Counted from the first letter of the stretch, positions 40,244-50,998 are shown. The stretch is DNA of 64,000 nucleotides from Phytomonas francai (GCA_001766655.1 MJCC01000001.1:524724-588723); one strand, 5' to 3'. Notes: a model not told the origin generated them from the letters alone. A program made the numbers and translations.

Positions 40244-41212
40244 TAATAGTGAACGTTCAGCTAAAGTCACTGAAAGTTGTTAAGGTGGTGCTTTGCGTTT
40301 CCCCCGATTTCCTATTCTATTTTTATAAATATTACCCTTTACATAAACAATTTAGTAAGAGAATATCTACTAGTTTTGAAATACTTAGAAACGCTTATGA
40401 TTGTTTGATCTATATTAGGGTAAATTGTATAATATCTATTTAACTAACTGCTAATTTATTTCGTAGACTTTCAAAAGGTGTGTGGAATACTGTTTCTTAA
40501 TATATATATTATTCACTGTTTCCACATTCATTCTGCATAGACATTGAACCGAATTAAACGGTATAATAGTCTTGGTTGTTTTCGCATTCTAGTGAGAGTG
40601 GGCTCAAAGTGGGAATTGAGTGACGCCCAAAACTGAATTCTTACCTTGCTAAGCCTCTTTCTCCAAGTGTTTAGCGATCGATTTAGTCTTTTTTCCTTAA
40701 TTATACTGGGTTCATGTTGATACTGCAATTTCTATGTGTATCTCTTAAGCACTTTTGCAGTGCGTTTACATTTACAGGATAGTGTTGATAATGGTGATGG
40801 GTAGGAAGGAAAATTTTGTAAAGACAATGAGGGGAGCCTGTTACTGTATTCTCCCTTTCACCCCTTTTGTGTGTGCGTGTGTGTCGTTTTTAAAGCGACG
40901 CTCGTTTCAATACTCAGTTTAGATACTAGATGCACAAAGACAATAATCCAGAAGAGCTATATTCTGAGTGCATGTATTTTTTAATATACCCTTGGACGTT
41001 TTCTAGATGCTGTAAGGAAAGCCTAAAAATGTACGCGATGTTTATTGTGTATGGGAATTTGGCGTGCTATTTTTATTCACATGTTCGAACAACGAATTCC
41101 GTAAATACTTCCTTAATTTAGTCATAAAGTGATTAGTTTTAAAAATAGTTTTTCTTTATATATATATATATATATACTATTATTATTATTTGGTGTGCAT
41201 GTGTGTTTCAAT
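40244..41212. other. Intergenic spacer, TA and TAT repeats at its end
   Basis: About 970 bp of AT-rich DNA with no ORF of coding character. It has a GT-rich stretch near 40868-40886. A TA run (41157-41176) and TAT units follow closely before the ATG at 41213. An in-frame GTG at 41129 would add 28 residues of TA-encoded Ile/Tyr and is not a likely start. Confidence 0.55.
41157..41176. repeat. TA dinucleotide run before the ethanolamine kinase start
   Basis: About ten TA units followed by TAT/ATT units, ending about 35 nt before the ATG at 41213. Confidence 0.85.
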
Positions 41213-43177
41213 ATGGAGAAGACAGTAAAATTTTACATAACAGATGATCCTGTAATGCGTCATTTACAGCTAGTGGAATTGGTTCTTTCTCATTGTGCCG
41301 ATGTTCTATGGTCAGACAGCCATGCGAGACGCAAACAGACCTCTATTTGGCTTCACAAGCTTAAGAATCGGATAAAAAATTATAAGGTAGCTAGATTGGT
41401 CGATTTCTCGACACATACTGGTGCAGACGGAAAAAAGGGGTCAATTGATGAGAGCACTGGCGCGACGAAACATTCCGCCATCGCAGATTCGCTTAACTCC
41501 TCTCGCTCATCCCACCATCCAAAGTTAGGGTGCAACGGCCTTCATGTGGCGTCCGCGGATGTCATTCTCGCTAAGAATCCCTGCCCTCATCCGGAGCACC
41601 CACACAAGTCGCGCTCTTTTCCACGCTCATCCCAAGCTGAGTCGAAGAACAGCCACCGACAACACACCGAGCCCGAGCTTAAACCAAAAGAGACTCTAAA
41701 GGCAAATCTAGCTGCCAACCATGCTTTGCGGGAGCGTTCGCCGGATCCAGACGTCGATCTACCGCCCCCACCTCTCGTGGGCGGGATGAGCAATCTCACC
41801 TTTGCGAACTTCACAGACAGCGAGGAGAGGGAAAAGAAGAACGAGGAGGAGGAGGGTGGGCGCTCAATAGAAGTGCAGGAGCGCTATCGCGGCGCCACGC
41901 CGGCGACGACACCTGGTGGGGAGGTTGTCTTGGTCACTCCAACGGGCCACTCCCTGCACGAGGACGATAGCTCCTTACACTTTCTCGACCTCCCACTCCA
42001 GATTCAACGGCTCTCTGGTGGCATCACAAATGAGCTCTTTCACGTGTTTGATCCTGATAGCCCGGAAAGGTCGGTGGTGATTCGAATTTTTGGAAAGGAG
42101 ACGGAGCGGGTGATCTCTCGCGAGAGTGAATTGTTCTATCAGTCTCTTTTTTTTAAAACCTTTGCTCACGGTGACAATTTTCTTATCTACGAGTTCTTGA
42201 ACTCGTATGAGCCCCTGCCGTACACCGAGATGCCCGTTGAGAGTGTGGCAATCGCTTCAGCAATTGCGGCATTTCAGGTTCGTGCGACGTGGGCCGCACG
42301 TAGCGGACAAAATGCGTCGCCTCAGGTGAACCGGCTTAAGGAAAATAAACCTCAACTGAATGAAGGAAATCCAAATTCTGAGCTCAGGAATGGTGCGCAT
42401 GAAGGCTGCGGAGCCGTGAAGAATGGTCTGGGTTCCCCATCTACCATTGTTAAGGGTCAGAGATGTTTGACCCGTTTTGAACGCGAGTCTAACTACACCA
42501 TCCATTCGCTCACTGCGTGGGTCGAACTGATTGTTTCTGAAGAAATTATTAACAAGGTAAATGAAGAAAAACGAGATGAGTTCAGTCGCATCGGAAAAGA
42601 GCTTCATGGTGAAGCCCAGTATATGTTAAAACTTCTCAAGCCGCATCTCAAATCCTTAGGCGAGGGTGTTTGCCACAATGATTTACTTAGTGCAAACTTT
42701 ATGCGTCACACACAGACAGGAAGTCTGAAAATTATCGACTTTGATTATACTAAGCGAAACTTCCTTTTATTTGATTTAGCAAACCACTTTAATGAATACA
42801 CAGGGTTGGAGTGCGATTACGCTAAATACTTTCCCTCGGATGAACATATCATCAACTTCGTGAGGAGCTATCGACACGCAATGCGTAAGCAGCTTGAGAA
42901 AAGTCACGCAGAGCTGAAGATCACGGAGGACATCATCCCCAATGAGCGGGTGTTGTTCTTTTCTGAAAACGTTACGCAAGAGGAGGAAGCTATTTTGCAG
43001 TCGGTAGGGCTTCTGAAGTTGCTTACGCTCTACTCCCACGTGTCGTGGAGCATATGGTCGCTACTGCAGGAGGCGGTGTCAGCTCTCGATGTTGATTTTC
43101 TTGAGTACGGAAAGCTGCGCTTGGTGCGCTACTACGAAACAAAGGATGCTTTTTTGCGCCCCTATCTAATAAATTAA
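41213..43177 (+). CDS. Choline/ethanolamine kinase
   Basis: A 654-residue enzyme of the Kennedy pathway that phosphorylates ethanolamine (or choline) as the first step to phosphatidylethanolamine. The N-lobe begins near IQRLSGGITNELFHVFD, with RSVVIRIFGKETE providing the ATP-site Lys/Arg region. The Brenner motif is CHNDLLSANFM with His488 and Asp490. The choline-kinase motif IDFDYTKRNFLLFDLANHFNEY begins with Asp509 in the metal-binding DFD. All key residues are present. It is much longer than the usual 350-450 residues, because of a Ser/Pro/Glu-rich N-terminal insert (about residues 60-245) and a second Asn/Gly/Ser insert (about 365-415) between lobes. Ethanolamine is the more likely substrate from the overall pattern, but choline is not excluded. 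Confidence 0.88.
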   Translation: MEKTVKFYITDDPVMRHLQLVELVLSHCADVLWSDSHARRKQTSIWLHKLKNRIKNYKVARLVDFSTHTGADGKKGSIDESTGATKHSAIADSLNSSRSSHHPKLGCNGLHVASADVILAKNPCPHPEHPHKSRSFPRSSQAESKNSHRQHTEPELKPKETLKANLAANHALRERSPDPDVDLPPPPLVGGMSNLTFANFTDSEEREKKNEEEEGGRSIEVQERYRGATPATTPGGEVVLVTPTGHSLHEDDSSLHFLDLPLQIQRLSGGITNELFHVFDPDSPERSVVIRIFGKETERVISRESELFYQSLFFKTFAHGDNFLIYEFLNSYEPLPYTEMPVESVAIASAIAAFQVRATWAARSGQNASPQVNRLKENKPQLNEGNPNSELRNGAHEGCGAVKNGLGSPSTIVKGQRCLTRFERESNYTIHSLTAWVELIVSEEIINKVNEEKRDEFSRIGKELHGEAQYMLKLLKPHLKSLGEGVCHNDLLSANFMRHTQTGSLKIIDFDYTKRNFLLFDLANHFNEYTGLECDYAKYFPSDEHIINFVRSYRHAMRKQLEKSHAELKITEDIIPNERVLFFSENVTQEEEAILQSVGLLKLLTLYSHVSWSIWSLLQEAVSALDVDFLEYGKLRLVRYYETKDAFLRPYLIN

Positions 43178-43864
43178 ATGAGGGGGAGGGGGAAGGGCGA
43201 GAGATATCTATTGAATATATTGATAATACTCAAAATGGAAACTGCTAGGTTTCATTCTTCTGTTTTCCTTGCTTTTTCATTTAATTTGAATCACGGATGG
43301 CTTGATGGAAATACCATCATACCATTACTTTTCCGGATGTTTTCATAGCTTAATTTAAATCTCTTAGAATTTTTCGTGAAGCATGAAGCAGCAGCTTAAA
43401 ATTCCAAGTCTTAAACCTAGCTTGGATGGTTCCTTTTCTTTTATATCTTGTCAAGTTGCTTCGTGTTTAGTGTTGTATTCAGAGATGAATACAACCGTTC
43501 TCTCTATTTTCCCCTAATAAAGACGAGTATTTTTTTCAGAAACATATCAAGTTGTAGTTATTTCCAGATGATATATTCCATTTTCATTACATGTACTTGT
43601 GTGCAGATGTTTGTTATCTATGCTTATCTATCATGATGTAATTTAATGCCAACTTATCAGTTTGAAAGTCCTTTTTTGGCTTTGACTTTGCTAGTCAGGG
43701 TCCTACTATTTTGACGAAAGTGTTTGCAAAAAGATTCAAGGCTTTCCATACACCGAGTCTGTATTACTGATAATAAGGCACGTCACAGGTGATTTATAAA
43801 AAGAACAAGGAGAAAAATAAACAGCAAAACGAACCGCTGTTGACTTCTTCTCCTTTGCTCCTTC
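43178..43864. other. Intergenic spacer, no gene seen
   Basis: About 690 bp of AT-rich DNA. Only short ORFs; pyrimidine-rich end near 43846-43862, right before the next start codon. Confidence 0.5.
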
Positions 43865-46399
43865 ATGCTAAGTGTTGAACTTCCGACATTTCGTGAAAAG
43901 GATGGAACTCATTCACTAAGGGCCGAGCTTGTGATTGCGAAGGCTTTCGCTACAGCCGCTACGGTTGTATCCACAACCGATCTCTCCTGCGTCAGGGTAG
44001 AATTTGGCTGCCCTGGTGCATTCTGCGAGATTGGCGACGGTCCCGACCGAGATCACTCACAACGTGCCCTTCGGGATGCCTTTTTGCTTTTGGTGGATCG
44101 TGCACTGACCCGTGTATACCCACCAATTGATGTTCTTCAGTATCTCACCGACAAATCTCCGCAATTCAGTTGGGATGGGGCGTTCTGTGTTGCCTTTTCC
44201 CTGGCGAGCCTCCCTCCTTACCCGAGTGTCTTTGGATTCCCCCCACAAGCTTGCGATTTTAATGGCATTGTCTACATGGTTGAGGGGATTGCCGCGCCTT
44301 TTTTTGACATTCAAAGGAACTTGGGGACGGAAGTGGATGGGTCAGGGCACAATGCATCCCTCGCGGGACCTCTTGCTCAACGTGATTCAGAACTTTGGTT
44401 TCATGCGAAAATGTCTAGCGCGAAGGCGAGAGCTGGGCATGATCACCAAAAAAGTTTGGATGGCTACGCTGAGAGCGCTCAGTCTGGAGTGTCAAGATGC
44501 TTAGATCTCGAGGGGGGCAGACACGAAGAGGAGGCAATGGCCTATATCGCTGAACGGCATGTAAAGTTTCACCGAAAGGCTAGCTTGTGGTTGACCGAGC
44601 GAATTGCGAACGAGGGGAACTGGGCACGGCCCCCCGCTTTCCCTCCCACGACCTACGTGCGAGGCCGGAAGCGTGATCGGCCGGCCCCGCAAGGCGGCGG
44701 CGCAGCGTCCGGCCCCTCCCACCCGAGTGTACTTGCCGCCGCCGCGTTTGCCCTACCCTTGCATAGGGGGGCTTCCGCCAGACGCGCGGGAAAGGATGGC
44801 GAGGAAGGGGGAGGCTCCTCGCCGGCAGCCTCCGCGGCCGCCCCGAGTTGGATGCTTCACCTGGACGTCCGCGGAATCGAGTTCGACGCGGTGCTGGTCG
44901 CGCAAACCGCGCGCTACGCGTACGTCGGGTGCCCGTGTTGGGAACCAGCGCCGCGGGCCCCCGCTTCGGGCCTTCGTGGGAGCCCCATTCGGTGGGTTCT
45001 GGTCGCGCGTTTGCCGATCCCCTCCTTCCTGGAAGATGCCGCGGGGAAGGGGGAGGGGGGCGCGTCTTCGCGCGGTAGCGGCTTTTGGCAAGTCGACGAG
45101 GCCACGCGGTTCGACCGATCGGGCCCCGTACGCGAGCTGAGCGACGCGTGCAAGCGACTCGTAACCGTCCGCGCGCACGTCGTGCGATGTCGGCGGCTGC
45201 CCGAGACCCCGCCGGGCACCTCTCCCTTTACGTACAAGAGCACCTCCCTCTTCCTCTGGTTTGAAGACGCCTACCTGCTAGGCTCGGGCCCTTTTCCCCT
45301 CCATGGCGCGTCCGGGGAAGCGAAAGCCGAGACGTACGCTGGGCTATTCGGTTCAGATCTGATCGAGCTTGTCGAGGCAAGTTGTCGACGGTACCTGCGC
45401 ACGTGCGAACGGATGAATCGCTACGTGCGCGCCAATTCGGCTGCCCTAAAGTCAAAAGGCACCGCAAAATCTCTGCATGCTGATGCCATGGATAGCCTCG
45501 ACTGCTCTCAGGTGGGAGGTGAGTTGTCTTTGACTACCGATGATGCCGCCTCGAGGTTCCGCACACAATTACGTCTGGGGAAGGAGCGACTTGCAGCAAG
45601 AGCCGATGCCGTATTTTCCCGCATAACCGACACCCGATCGGTTTACTACAAGAAGTTGCGTGGTAAATTATTTAACCCCGTACCACTCATACGCACTTCT
45701 CGGGATGTCGAGGCCCTGTTTGAGGGGCCAACGGTTGAATTTAAGCATCACCTCAGTCATTATCACTCTACCGCAAAGGAAGAGCGTGGAGAGAACGCTT
45801 CCAATGAAAAGAAGGCGCATGCCATTATGGACGTGGAGCGTATTCGACATACTATTGCGGCTATGGCCTCTACAATGGGGGGCGTGTTGTGTGTGGGGGT
45901 AACCGACCAAGGTGAGGTCGTTGGGCATCCGCGTGGTGAGGTGGTGCGGGAGCTGCGCACGACGGGGTTTTGCCCCGCCATGGTAAAGGACAGCGTGGTG
46001 GTGAAGGAGTTGCCGGTGCTCAAGACGACGTCGACGACAAACGCATCGAGCACGGGGCTGCCAGCCCCTGTCAAAGCTATGCCCAAGGACTGGTGGAAAC
46101 TGGCATCGCTGCCGCTGTTTGCCACCGGCTTAGGTGAAATTGGGGCCCCGCGCCGCGCGGCTCTCGCGGGCAAGGATGAACCAAATAGTACCGGAGGAGA
46201 GGAAAGGGCGCTTCCGCCGGACTTTGGGAAGGTGCTTACGGTTATCACAGTCAGCAAGGGGTCCGCTCCGTTTTACACATCGGGTCGGGCTGTGCTGCCG
46301 TATCTGCGTGGGTGCGCCAGCACGGTTCGCATGCCAGCCCTCATAATGGCGAGGAGACTAGCCGGGCAGTTTGAAGGAGAAACGACCTATGATAGCTGA
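43865..46399 (+). CDS. Schlafen-type AlbA_2 domain protein
   Basis: An 844-residue protein with a C-terminal AlbA_2 (Schlafen, divergent AAA-4-like) domain. The first strand pair is EGPTVEFKHHLSHY (from residue 620, with Glu625 and Lys627). The core is TIAAMASTMGGVLCVGVTD (about 661-679) followed by GEVVGHPRGE. The closing strands are VLTVITVSKGSAPFY (from about 789) and AVLPYLRGCASTVRMP. About 100 residues, low in complexity, separate the core from the closing strands. In animals this fold gives tRNA/rRNA endonucleases of the Schlafen family; in bacteria it occurs in regulators. Nuclease activity here cannot be decided by reading. Residues 1-600 are unrecognised, with a GC-rich, Ala/Gly/Arg-rich part (about 245-400). 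No transmembrane segment is apparent. Confidence 0.75.
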   Translation: MLSVELPTFREKDGTHSLRAELVIAKAFATAATVVSTTDLSCVRVEFGCPGAFCEIGDGPDRDHSQRALRDAFLLLVDRALTRVYPPIDVLQYLTDKSPQFSWDGAFCVAFSLASLPPYPSVFGFPPQACDFNGIVYMVEGIAAPFFDIQRNLGTEVDGSGHNASLAGPLAQRDSELWFHAKMSSAKARAGHDHQKSLDGYAESAQSGVSRCLDLEGGRHEEEAMAYIAERHVKFHRKASLWLTERIANEGNWARPPAFPPTTYVRGRKRDRPAPQGGGAASGPSHPSVLAAAAFALPLHRGASARRAGKDGEEGGGSSPAASAAAPSWMLHLDVRGIEFDAVLVAQTARYAYVGCPCWEPAPRAPASGLRGSPIRWVLVARLPIPSFLEDAAGKGEGGASSRGSGFWQVDEATRFDRSGPVRELSDACKRLVTVRAHVVRCRRLPETPPGTSPFTYKSTSLFLWFEDAYLLGSGPFPLHGASGEAKAETYAGLFGSDLIELVEASCRRYLRTCERMNRYVRANSAALKSKGTAKSLHADAMDSLDCSQVGGELSLTTDDAASRFRTQLRLGKERLAARADAVFSRITDTRSVYYKKLRGKLFNPVPLIRTSRDVEALFEGPTVEFKHHLSHYHSTAKEERGENASNEKKAHAIMDVERIRHTIAAMASTMGGVLCVGVTDQGEVVGHPRGEVVRELRTTGFCPAMVKDSVVVKELPVLKTTSTTNASSTGLPAPVKAMPKDWWKLASLPLFATGLGEIGAPRRAALAGKDEPNSTGGEERALPPDFGKVLTVITVSKGSAPFYTSGRAVLPYLRGCASTVRMPALIMARRLAGQFEGETTYDS

Positions 46400-46735
46400 A
46401 AGTGTCCTAGGCTCAGTAATAGCCGCACCAATACTGGAGGTCTGGCGGAACCATATGAGTTTCGTTTGTCTATTCGCTGCCCATATCGTCGTATTTCCTC
46501 CCTCTGTTAAAATAAAACTAACTGTCTAAATGTGGTTTACTTGTTGTTGTTGTCTTTAAAGGTATGGCATTATTGATTTCTATTCGATAAACTCATTGTG
46601 TCTGTTGATTTGTCGCTCCGCGTCTTCTTTGAGAAAAGATTCTAATAGTAATAAGATTAATAAAAATATAGGCATTTTTTCACCCTACTCCTCATTTTGT
46701 TAGTATTTAATATAGAATCTCAATCACTACAAACC
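46400..46735. other. Intergenic spacer, no gene seen
   Basis: About 335 bp, AT-rich, with TTG-type repeats near 46541-46553. The in-frame TTG at 46697 is not taken as a start. Confidence 0.45.
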
Positions 46736-47377
46736 ATGGGTCTAGCTGACCTTTTTCACCGCAAGACGCCCCAAGAGAAGCTTCGTGAATACAAACGTGC
46801 GCTAGACAAGACAACCCGTGAGCTGGACCGGGAGCGTAATAAACTGGCCACACAAGAGAAGCGGATTGTAATTGAAATGAAAAAAATGGCAAAACAAAGT
46901 CAAATGGATGCCCTCAATATAATGGCACGTGACTTAGTGCGTACACGGAAATATATTCAGAGAATGTACCGTATGCGGGCTCAAATTCAAGGCATCTCCT
47001 TGAAGTTACAGACCATGTGCTCGACCACTCAAATGGCCGCCGCAATGAAGGGTGTTGCAAAGGCCATGAAATCCATTAACACCAATTTAAATATTCCTGA
47101 AATGCAGCGTATTACAAGAGAGTTCGAAAAGCAGAATGAGTTATTGGATTTGAAGGATGAGATGATCAATGATGGTATCGACAATGTTATGGATGACGAA
47201 GATATGGAAGAGGAAACAGAGCAGGAAATCCAAAAAGTGATCGATGAAGTTGGGATCGAGCTGCGCCATATAGGTGTTAGGAACGGAGGCCTTCAGGAAA
47301 AGCCCACAGAGAAGGAAATTGAGGAGGACAAAGAGCTAGATGCGCGCCTAGCCGCCTTAAAGTTATCCATGAAATAG
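46736..47377 (+). CDS. VPS2: ESCRT-III subunit Vps2/CHMP2
   Basis: A 213-residue Snf7-family protein starting MGLADLFHRKTPQEKLREYKR. The basic N-terminal helices (TRELDRERNKLATQEKRI) bind membranes, the central helices include MKGVAKAMKSINTNLNIPEMQR, and an acidic region (NVMDDEDMEEETEQE, about 155-169) provides autoinhibition. The C-terminal DARLAALKLSMK is a typical MIM1 motif for the Vps4 MIT domain. The length matches CHMP2A/Vps2. With Vps24 and Snf7 it shapes endosomal and cytokinetic membranes. An in-frame TTG 13 codons upstream is not used, since the conserved MGLxDLF start is at the ATG. Confidence 0.95.
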   Translation: MGLADLFHRKTPQEKLREYKRALDKTTRELDRERNKLATQEKRIVIEMKKMAKQSQMDALNIMARDLVRTRKYIQRMYRMRAQIQGISLKLQTMCSTTQMAAAMKGVAKAMKSINTNLNIPEMQRITREFEKQNELLDLKDEMINDGIDNVMDDEDMEEETEQEIQKVIDEVGIELRHIGVRNGGLQEKPTEKEIEEDKELDARLAALKLSMK

Positions 47378-48151
47378 GAATTGTGTTGATCTTTATGGAG
47401 GAATATCACGTTGAGTGAAATCAAAATCTGGTTTCAAAGAAATTTCTCCCCCCCCTTTGACTCCCTCCCCCCCCCCCCCAAAGAAAAAAAAATGCTTCTT
47501 CTTAAGTGAAATGATTATTTGATTGGCATTGTTATTATTGCTTTTGTATTGCTTTTCGTTTCCATGATATATTTGCTAAAATGTTGGTTGCTTGGGATGG
47601 GAAATGAATGTTTGAAAAGTATTTATTATTATTATTTGTATATCTATATATAGATAGATACATATACTTGTATTTGAGGATGATAAGCTAACTTTTGTTT
47701 TTTTCCTATGACCTCATCATGCTTTCGAAAACTGTTGTGCGTTTTCACGATTTGGTATTGATCGGCACCGCTATCTTGTGAATCCCTTTTTTTTATGTTA
47801 TCCCAAATTTTGAATTCTTCTAAGACCATAGAACTGATCTATGCACATTCCACATTGAGAGGGAAAAGTTTGAAGAAATAGACTTGTATCGCGAGAATTC
47901 ATTGTCATTGCTGTTTACCCATAACAAAGCTTTTTTGCCGCACATTTCTATTCCGCATTATTTTAAAATTCTTTTGAATCTGAAGTAACTTTGAATTGAT
48001 TGAGGAGTTGTCCAAATATACAACATTCTCTAGAAAAACTCGCACACACCTGTTCGTACACACATATAACACACCCCAATACAGACAAACAGTGAAGTAA
48101 GCCTAAGGTGAAAAATTAGACAGCGTCTCGCTTTCTTCACTACGCACGCGC
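47378..48151. other. Intergenic spacer with C runs
   Basis: About 775 bp, AT-rich. Contains C8 (47448-47455) and C13 (47467-47479) runs followed by an A run, and TA-type repeats near 47637-47668. No coding frame seen. Confidence 0.55.
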
Positions 48152-50476
48152 ATGGAGACTTCTGCTGTTTTGGATCTTAGCAAAAAATGGTTTATGGTGC
48201 CCCTCCCTTTCCGTGCATGCAGTCTCAAAGATATTGCCAACACCACAACCTCCAAGGAGGAGATGGACGCCTACTACCAGGAAGCCCAGGCGATCTTAGA
48301 TAATGAACGGAACCAAAACCAGATGGATCGCGGCCGCTGGTACAGCTCTCAGTTTCTGAAGCGTGGTACTATTGCCGACAAAATTGCTTCTGCTGCGGTG
48401 AAACTCGCGGATACGGATTTTATGTTCTTCTTGGACAGCTTCGACTTGCTTTTCGACACCGCGCGCACGGATGCGCACCACTACGAGGCCGCGTTAAAGG
48501 CGCTTGCGGCTGTCTGGACAAAAATTCTCCCACCTCGGCCACTTAAAAGGTTTGTTTCGCAGTATTTTGCCACTCTTCCCACAGAAGAGGGCGACCGAAA
48601 ACGTGTCTTGGTTTACTGGTATCTGGAAGACTATTTGAAACGCACCTATGCGCAATTTCTATCTCTCTGTGAGTCAATGCTGAAGGACAGACTTCTCCAG
48701 CGGCGCGCAGCGTGGCTAGATGTCGTTGGAAAGCTCCTATGCTCCATCTCAGAGGCTCGCAGCGTGGTAGCAACGATGATGATTGATAAGCTCGGCGATA
48801 ATAACGCTCAGATGAGTCACAATGCCTACAATCACCTTCTCAAGCTTTTGTCGGAGTCGTCTATGCATCAGTCTATGCTTCTCACTGAACTTGAAAAGGT
48901 TGCATTTATGAAAAACTGTCCACTTCAAACGATACGATACGTGACGAATGTCATGAACCAAATTGTGTTCAGCAAAGAAGAGCGTAAACTGGCACTGAGG
49001 TGTATGCAAATTTACTTTTCCTTGTTTCGGCAGCTTGTGTACACCGGAAATGTCGACTCCAGGGTAACAATAGCGATCATCGTCGGTTTGCGGCGGGCAT
49101 TTCCGTACACGGGCACCGATATCTCCTCGCTTGAGGAGCATCTAAACGCGCTGTATGTGGTTGCCAATGTTGGTAATTTCCAGGAGCGCGTTGCGACGCT
49201 TTCGCTGCTCCAGCTGCTGGTCCTCCAAAAAGGCGCAAAAGAGACATTCCAGAACCGATGGTATCGAGCCCTGTATCGACTTCTCCTTATTTCCCCCAAA
49301 CAGCTGCCGCAGTCCACGCAGCTGAGCAACTTCTTCTCGATGCTGCACAAGGCCATCCGGGCGGATAGGAACAAGGAGCGTGTGGCGGCCTTTGTGCACC
49401 GTCTCCTACAACGCTCCGCGTACTTCAGCGATGCTGCCACCTGCGCCGTGCTCTTGCTTGTCGGGGAAATGGCGAATACTCACGGCTATATACGGGCGCT
49501 CATTCGCGGGCCCGCCTCGGCCCCGGGCGACGTCCGTTATGACCCGAAGGCGCGCGATCCGCAATTCGCGAGGGCCACCTCCGAGTGCGTTTGGACACTC
49601 CACCAGCTCACCCGCCACCCCCACCCCTCGGTCGCCCGGCTCGCCGTCTTGCTCCTCCTCGGCGAGGAGCTCATGTTCGACTCCCACCCCCTCGACGATA
49701 TGACGACATCGAACTTTTTGCAGATGTTTGTCGACGCAAAGGCGAGGAATGAGAAGGAGGAGGGGAAGGGGGCGATCAAGACGAGTACGTCCGTCTTTTC
49801 CCGCACCCCGCATATACCGAACATCCCGAGTTCCTCGGATGCGTACTTTATCCACGCGAGCGCGCAGGACATCGATGTATCGGCGCTTTTCTTGCATCGA
49901 TATGCCGTGCAGCGTCAGCGTTTCTTGGACGCCCTATCGCAGGTGCGCTCCACATGGGGAGACGCAAGCGGGGAGGCGGACGTGGCATTGCGCGTGACCG
50001 CCCTTGACAGCGCGCTTTTCGGCCCTTCCGGAAAGTTGGCGGAGCTCGAGGACGGCGGTGATACTCAGGGGGAAGAGGGTCTACAGAAACATAAGAATGC
50101 TAACCTAATAAAGGACCACAGGTACAATGAAAAGGAAGATTCTGGAGCCCGTTTTGACATGAAAGTGAAAAGTGTAAATGGGCGCACGTCGGGCGAGGTC
50201 GAGCAGGATTCCGATATGGCTAGCAGCGACGGGGGTCTAGACTGGGGTGGCGTGGACGACAACGATATGGAAAGCATAGACGAAGACGCTGATGAGGACG
50301 ACGAGGGCGACGCTACCGCGCTTGGTGTGAATCACCACCACGATGATGACGAGGACGACGACGACTTTGCCGAGGTGATTGAATCACACCGGAAGGAGGT
50401 CTCCCGCAAACGCAAGCGTGAGGAGGACTGGTTGAACGCGCGCACTTCTCTCAATTCTAAGAGGCGCCCGCATTGA
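48152..50476 (+). CDS. CBF/Mak21 family ribosome biogenesis protein (Noc1/CEBPZ type)
   Basis: A 774-residue nucleolar protein for assembly and export of pre-60S particles. The CBF/Mak21 domain is at residues about 275-500. It contains LALRCMQIYFSLF, GLRRAFPYTG (about 310-319), NRWYRALYRLLL (about 368-379), FVHRLLQRSAYFSD, RYDPKARDPQFA and the closing HPHPSVARLAVLLL (about 488-501). This series is characteristic of Noc1/Mak21/CEBPZ and fits it better than Noc3 or Noc4. Helical HEAT-like repeats precede it. The C-terminal 100 residues include a long acidic tract (about 690-745) and a basic end (SRKRKREEDW), usual for nucleolar proteins. The segment 49360-49760 is markedly GC-rich. Confidence 0.9.
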   Translation: METSAVLDLSKKWFMVPLPFRACSLKDIANTTTSKEEMDAYYQEAQAILDNERNQNQMDRGRWYSSQFLKRGTIADKIASAAVKLADTDFMFFLDSFDLLFDTARTDAHHYEAALKALAAVWTKILPPRPLKRFVSQYFATLPTEEGDRKRVLVYWYLEDYLKRTYAQFLSLCESMLKDRLLQRRAAWLDVVGKLLCSISEARSVVATMMIDKLGDNNAQMSHNAYNHLLKLLSESSMHQSMLLTELEKVAFMKNCPLQTIRYVTNVMNQIVFSKEERKLALRCMQIYFSLFRQLVYTGNVDSRVTIAIIVGLRRAFPYTGTDISSLEEHLNALYVVANVGNFQERVATLSLLQLLVLQKGAKETFQNRWYRALYRLLLISPKQLPQSTQLSNFFSMLHKAIRADRNKERVAAFVHRLLQRSAYFSDAATCAVLLLVGEMANTHGYIRALIRGPASAPGDVRYDPKARDPQFARATSECVWTLHQLTRHPHPSVARLAVLLLLGEELMFDSHPLDDMTTSNFLQMFVDAKARNEKEEGKGAIKTSTSVFSRTPHIPNIPSSSDAYFIHASAQDIDVSALFLHRYAVQRQRFLDALSQVRSTWGDASGEADVALRVTALDSALFGPSGKLAELEDGGDTQGEEGLQKHKNANLIKDHRYNEKEDSGARFDMKVKSVNGRTSGEVEQDSDMASSDGGLDWGGVDDNDMESIDEDADEDDEGDATALGVNHHHDDDEDDDDFAEVIESHRKEVSRKRKREEDWLNARTSLNSKRRPH

Positions 50477-50998
50477 ATATTACATCTACGCATAAAGGAC
50501 GAACATGTGTGATGGATCGATGCTAACCAACTGTTGTAGCTCAAATGACCCGTGCAAGAGGCTTAGTGTTTCTTTCCCTGATCTCTTCCGGGCATCGGAG
50601 GAGCTTCAGTCTTTTCTCCTAAAGGGAAAAAAAATTCAGACAATTTTCTTCCTAATAAAATTGGCGGTCTGCCTCGATTAAATCTTAATTATACAGTTGG
50701 CAATAATATTCATAAAGATTTGTCACGCGTTGCAGTTGTAAAATTCACTTATTGCAACAGATATGAACATACGGGTATCAAATATTCATTCCTTGCTCCT
50801 CTTGTTCGTAAAAATCTCATGACTTTTTATTTTTTAATATATATATGTATATATATATACTATTCTACACAATTCGGCAGTTTAATTACATATTTTGCCA
50901 TTTAATACCAAGTTAGTGGGATTGCTTTCATCGTTCCCCAGAAATTTGAAACTAGCGTCTATTTATTTAAGATACCTATACAAAAGGGACAGAAACTG
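50477..50998. other. Intergenic spacer with a TA run
   Basis: About 520 bp of AT-rich DNA with a TA/GTA run (50836-50859). No coding frame seen. The frame of the next gene stays open for about 30 codons upstream of its ATG without another ATG. Confidence 0.5.
50836..50859. repeat. TA dinucleotide run with one GTA interruption
   Basis: About eleven TA units in the spacer between Noc1 and Rpn3. Confidence 0.8.
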
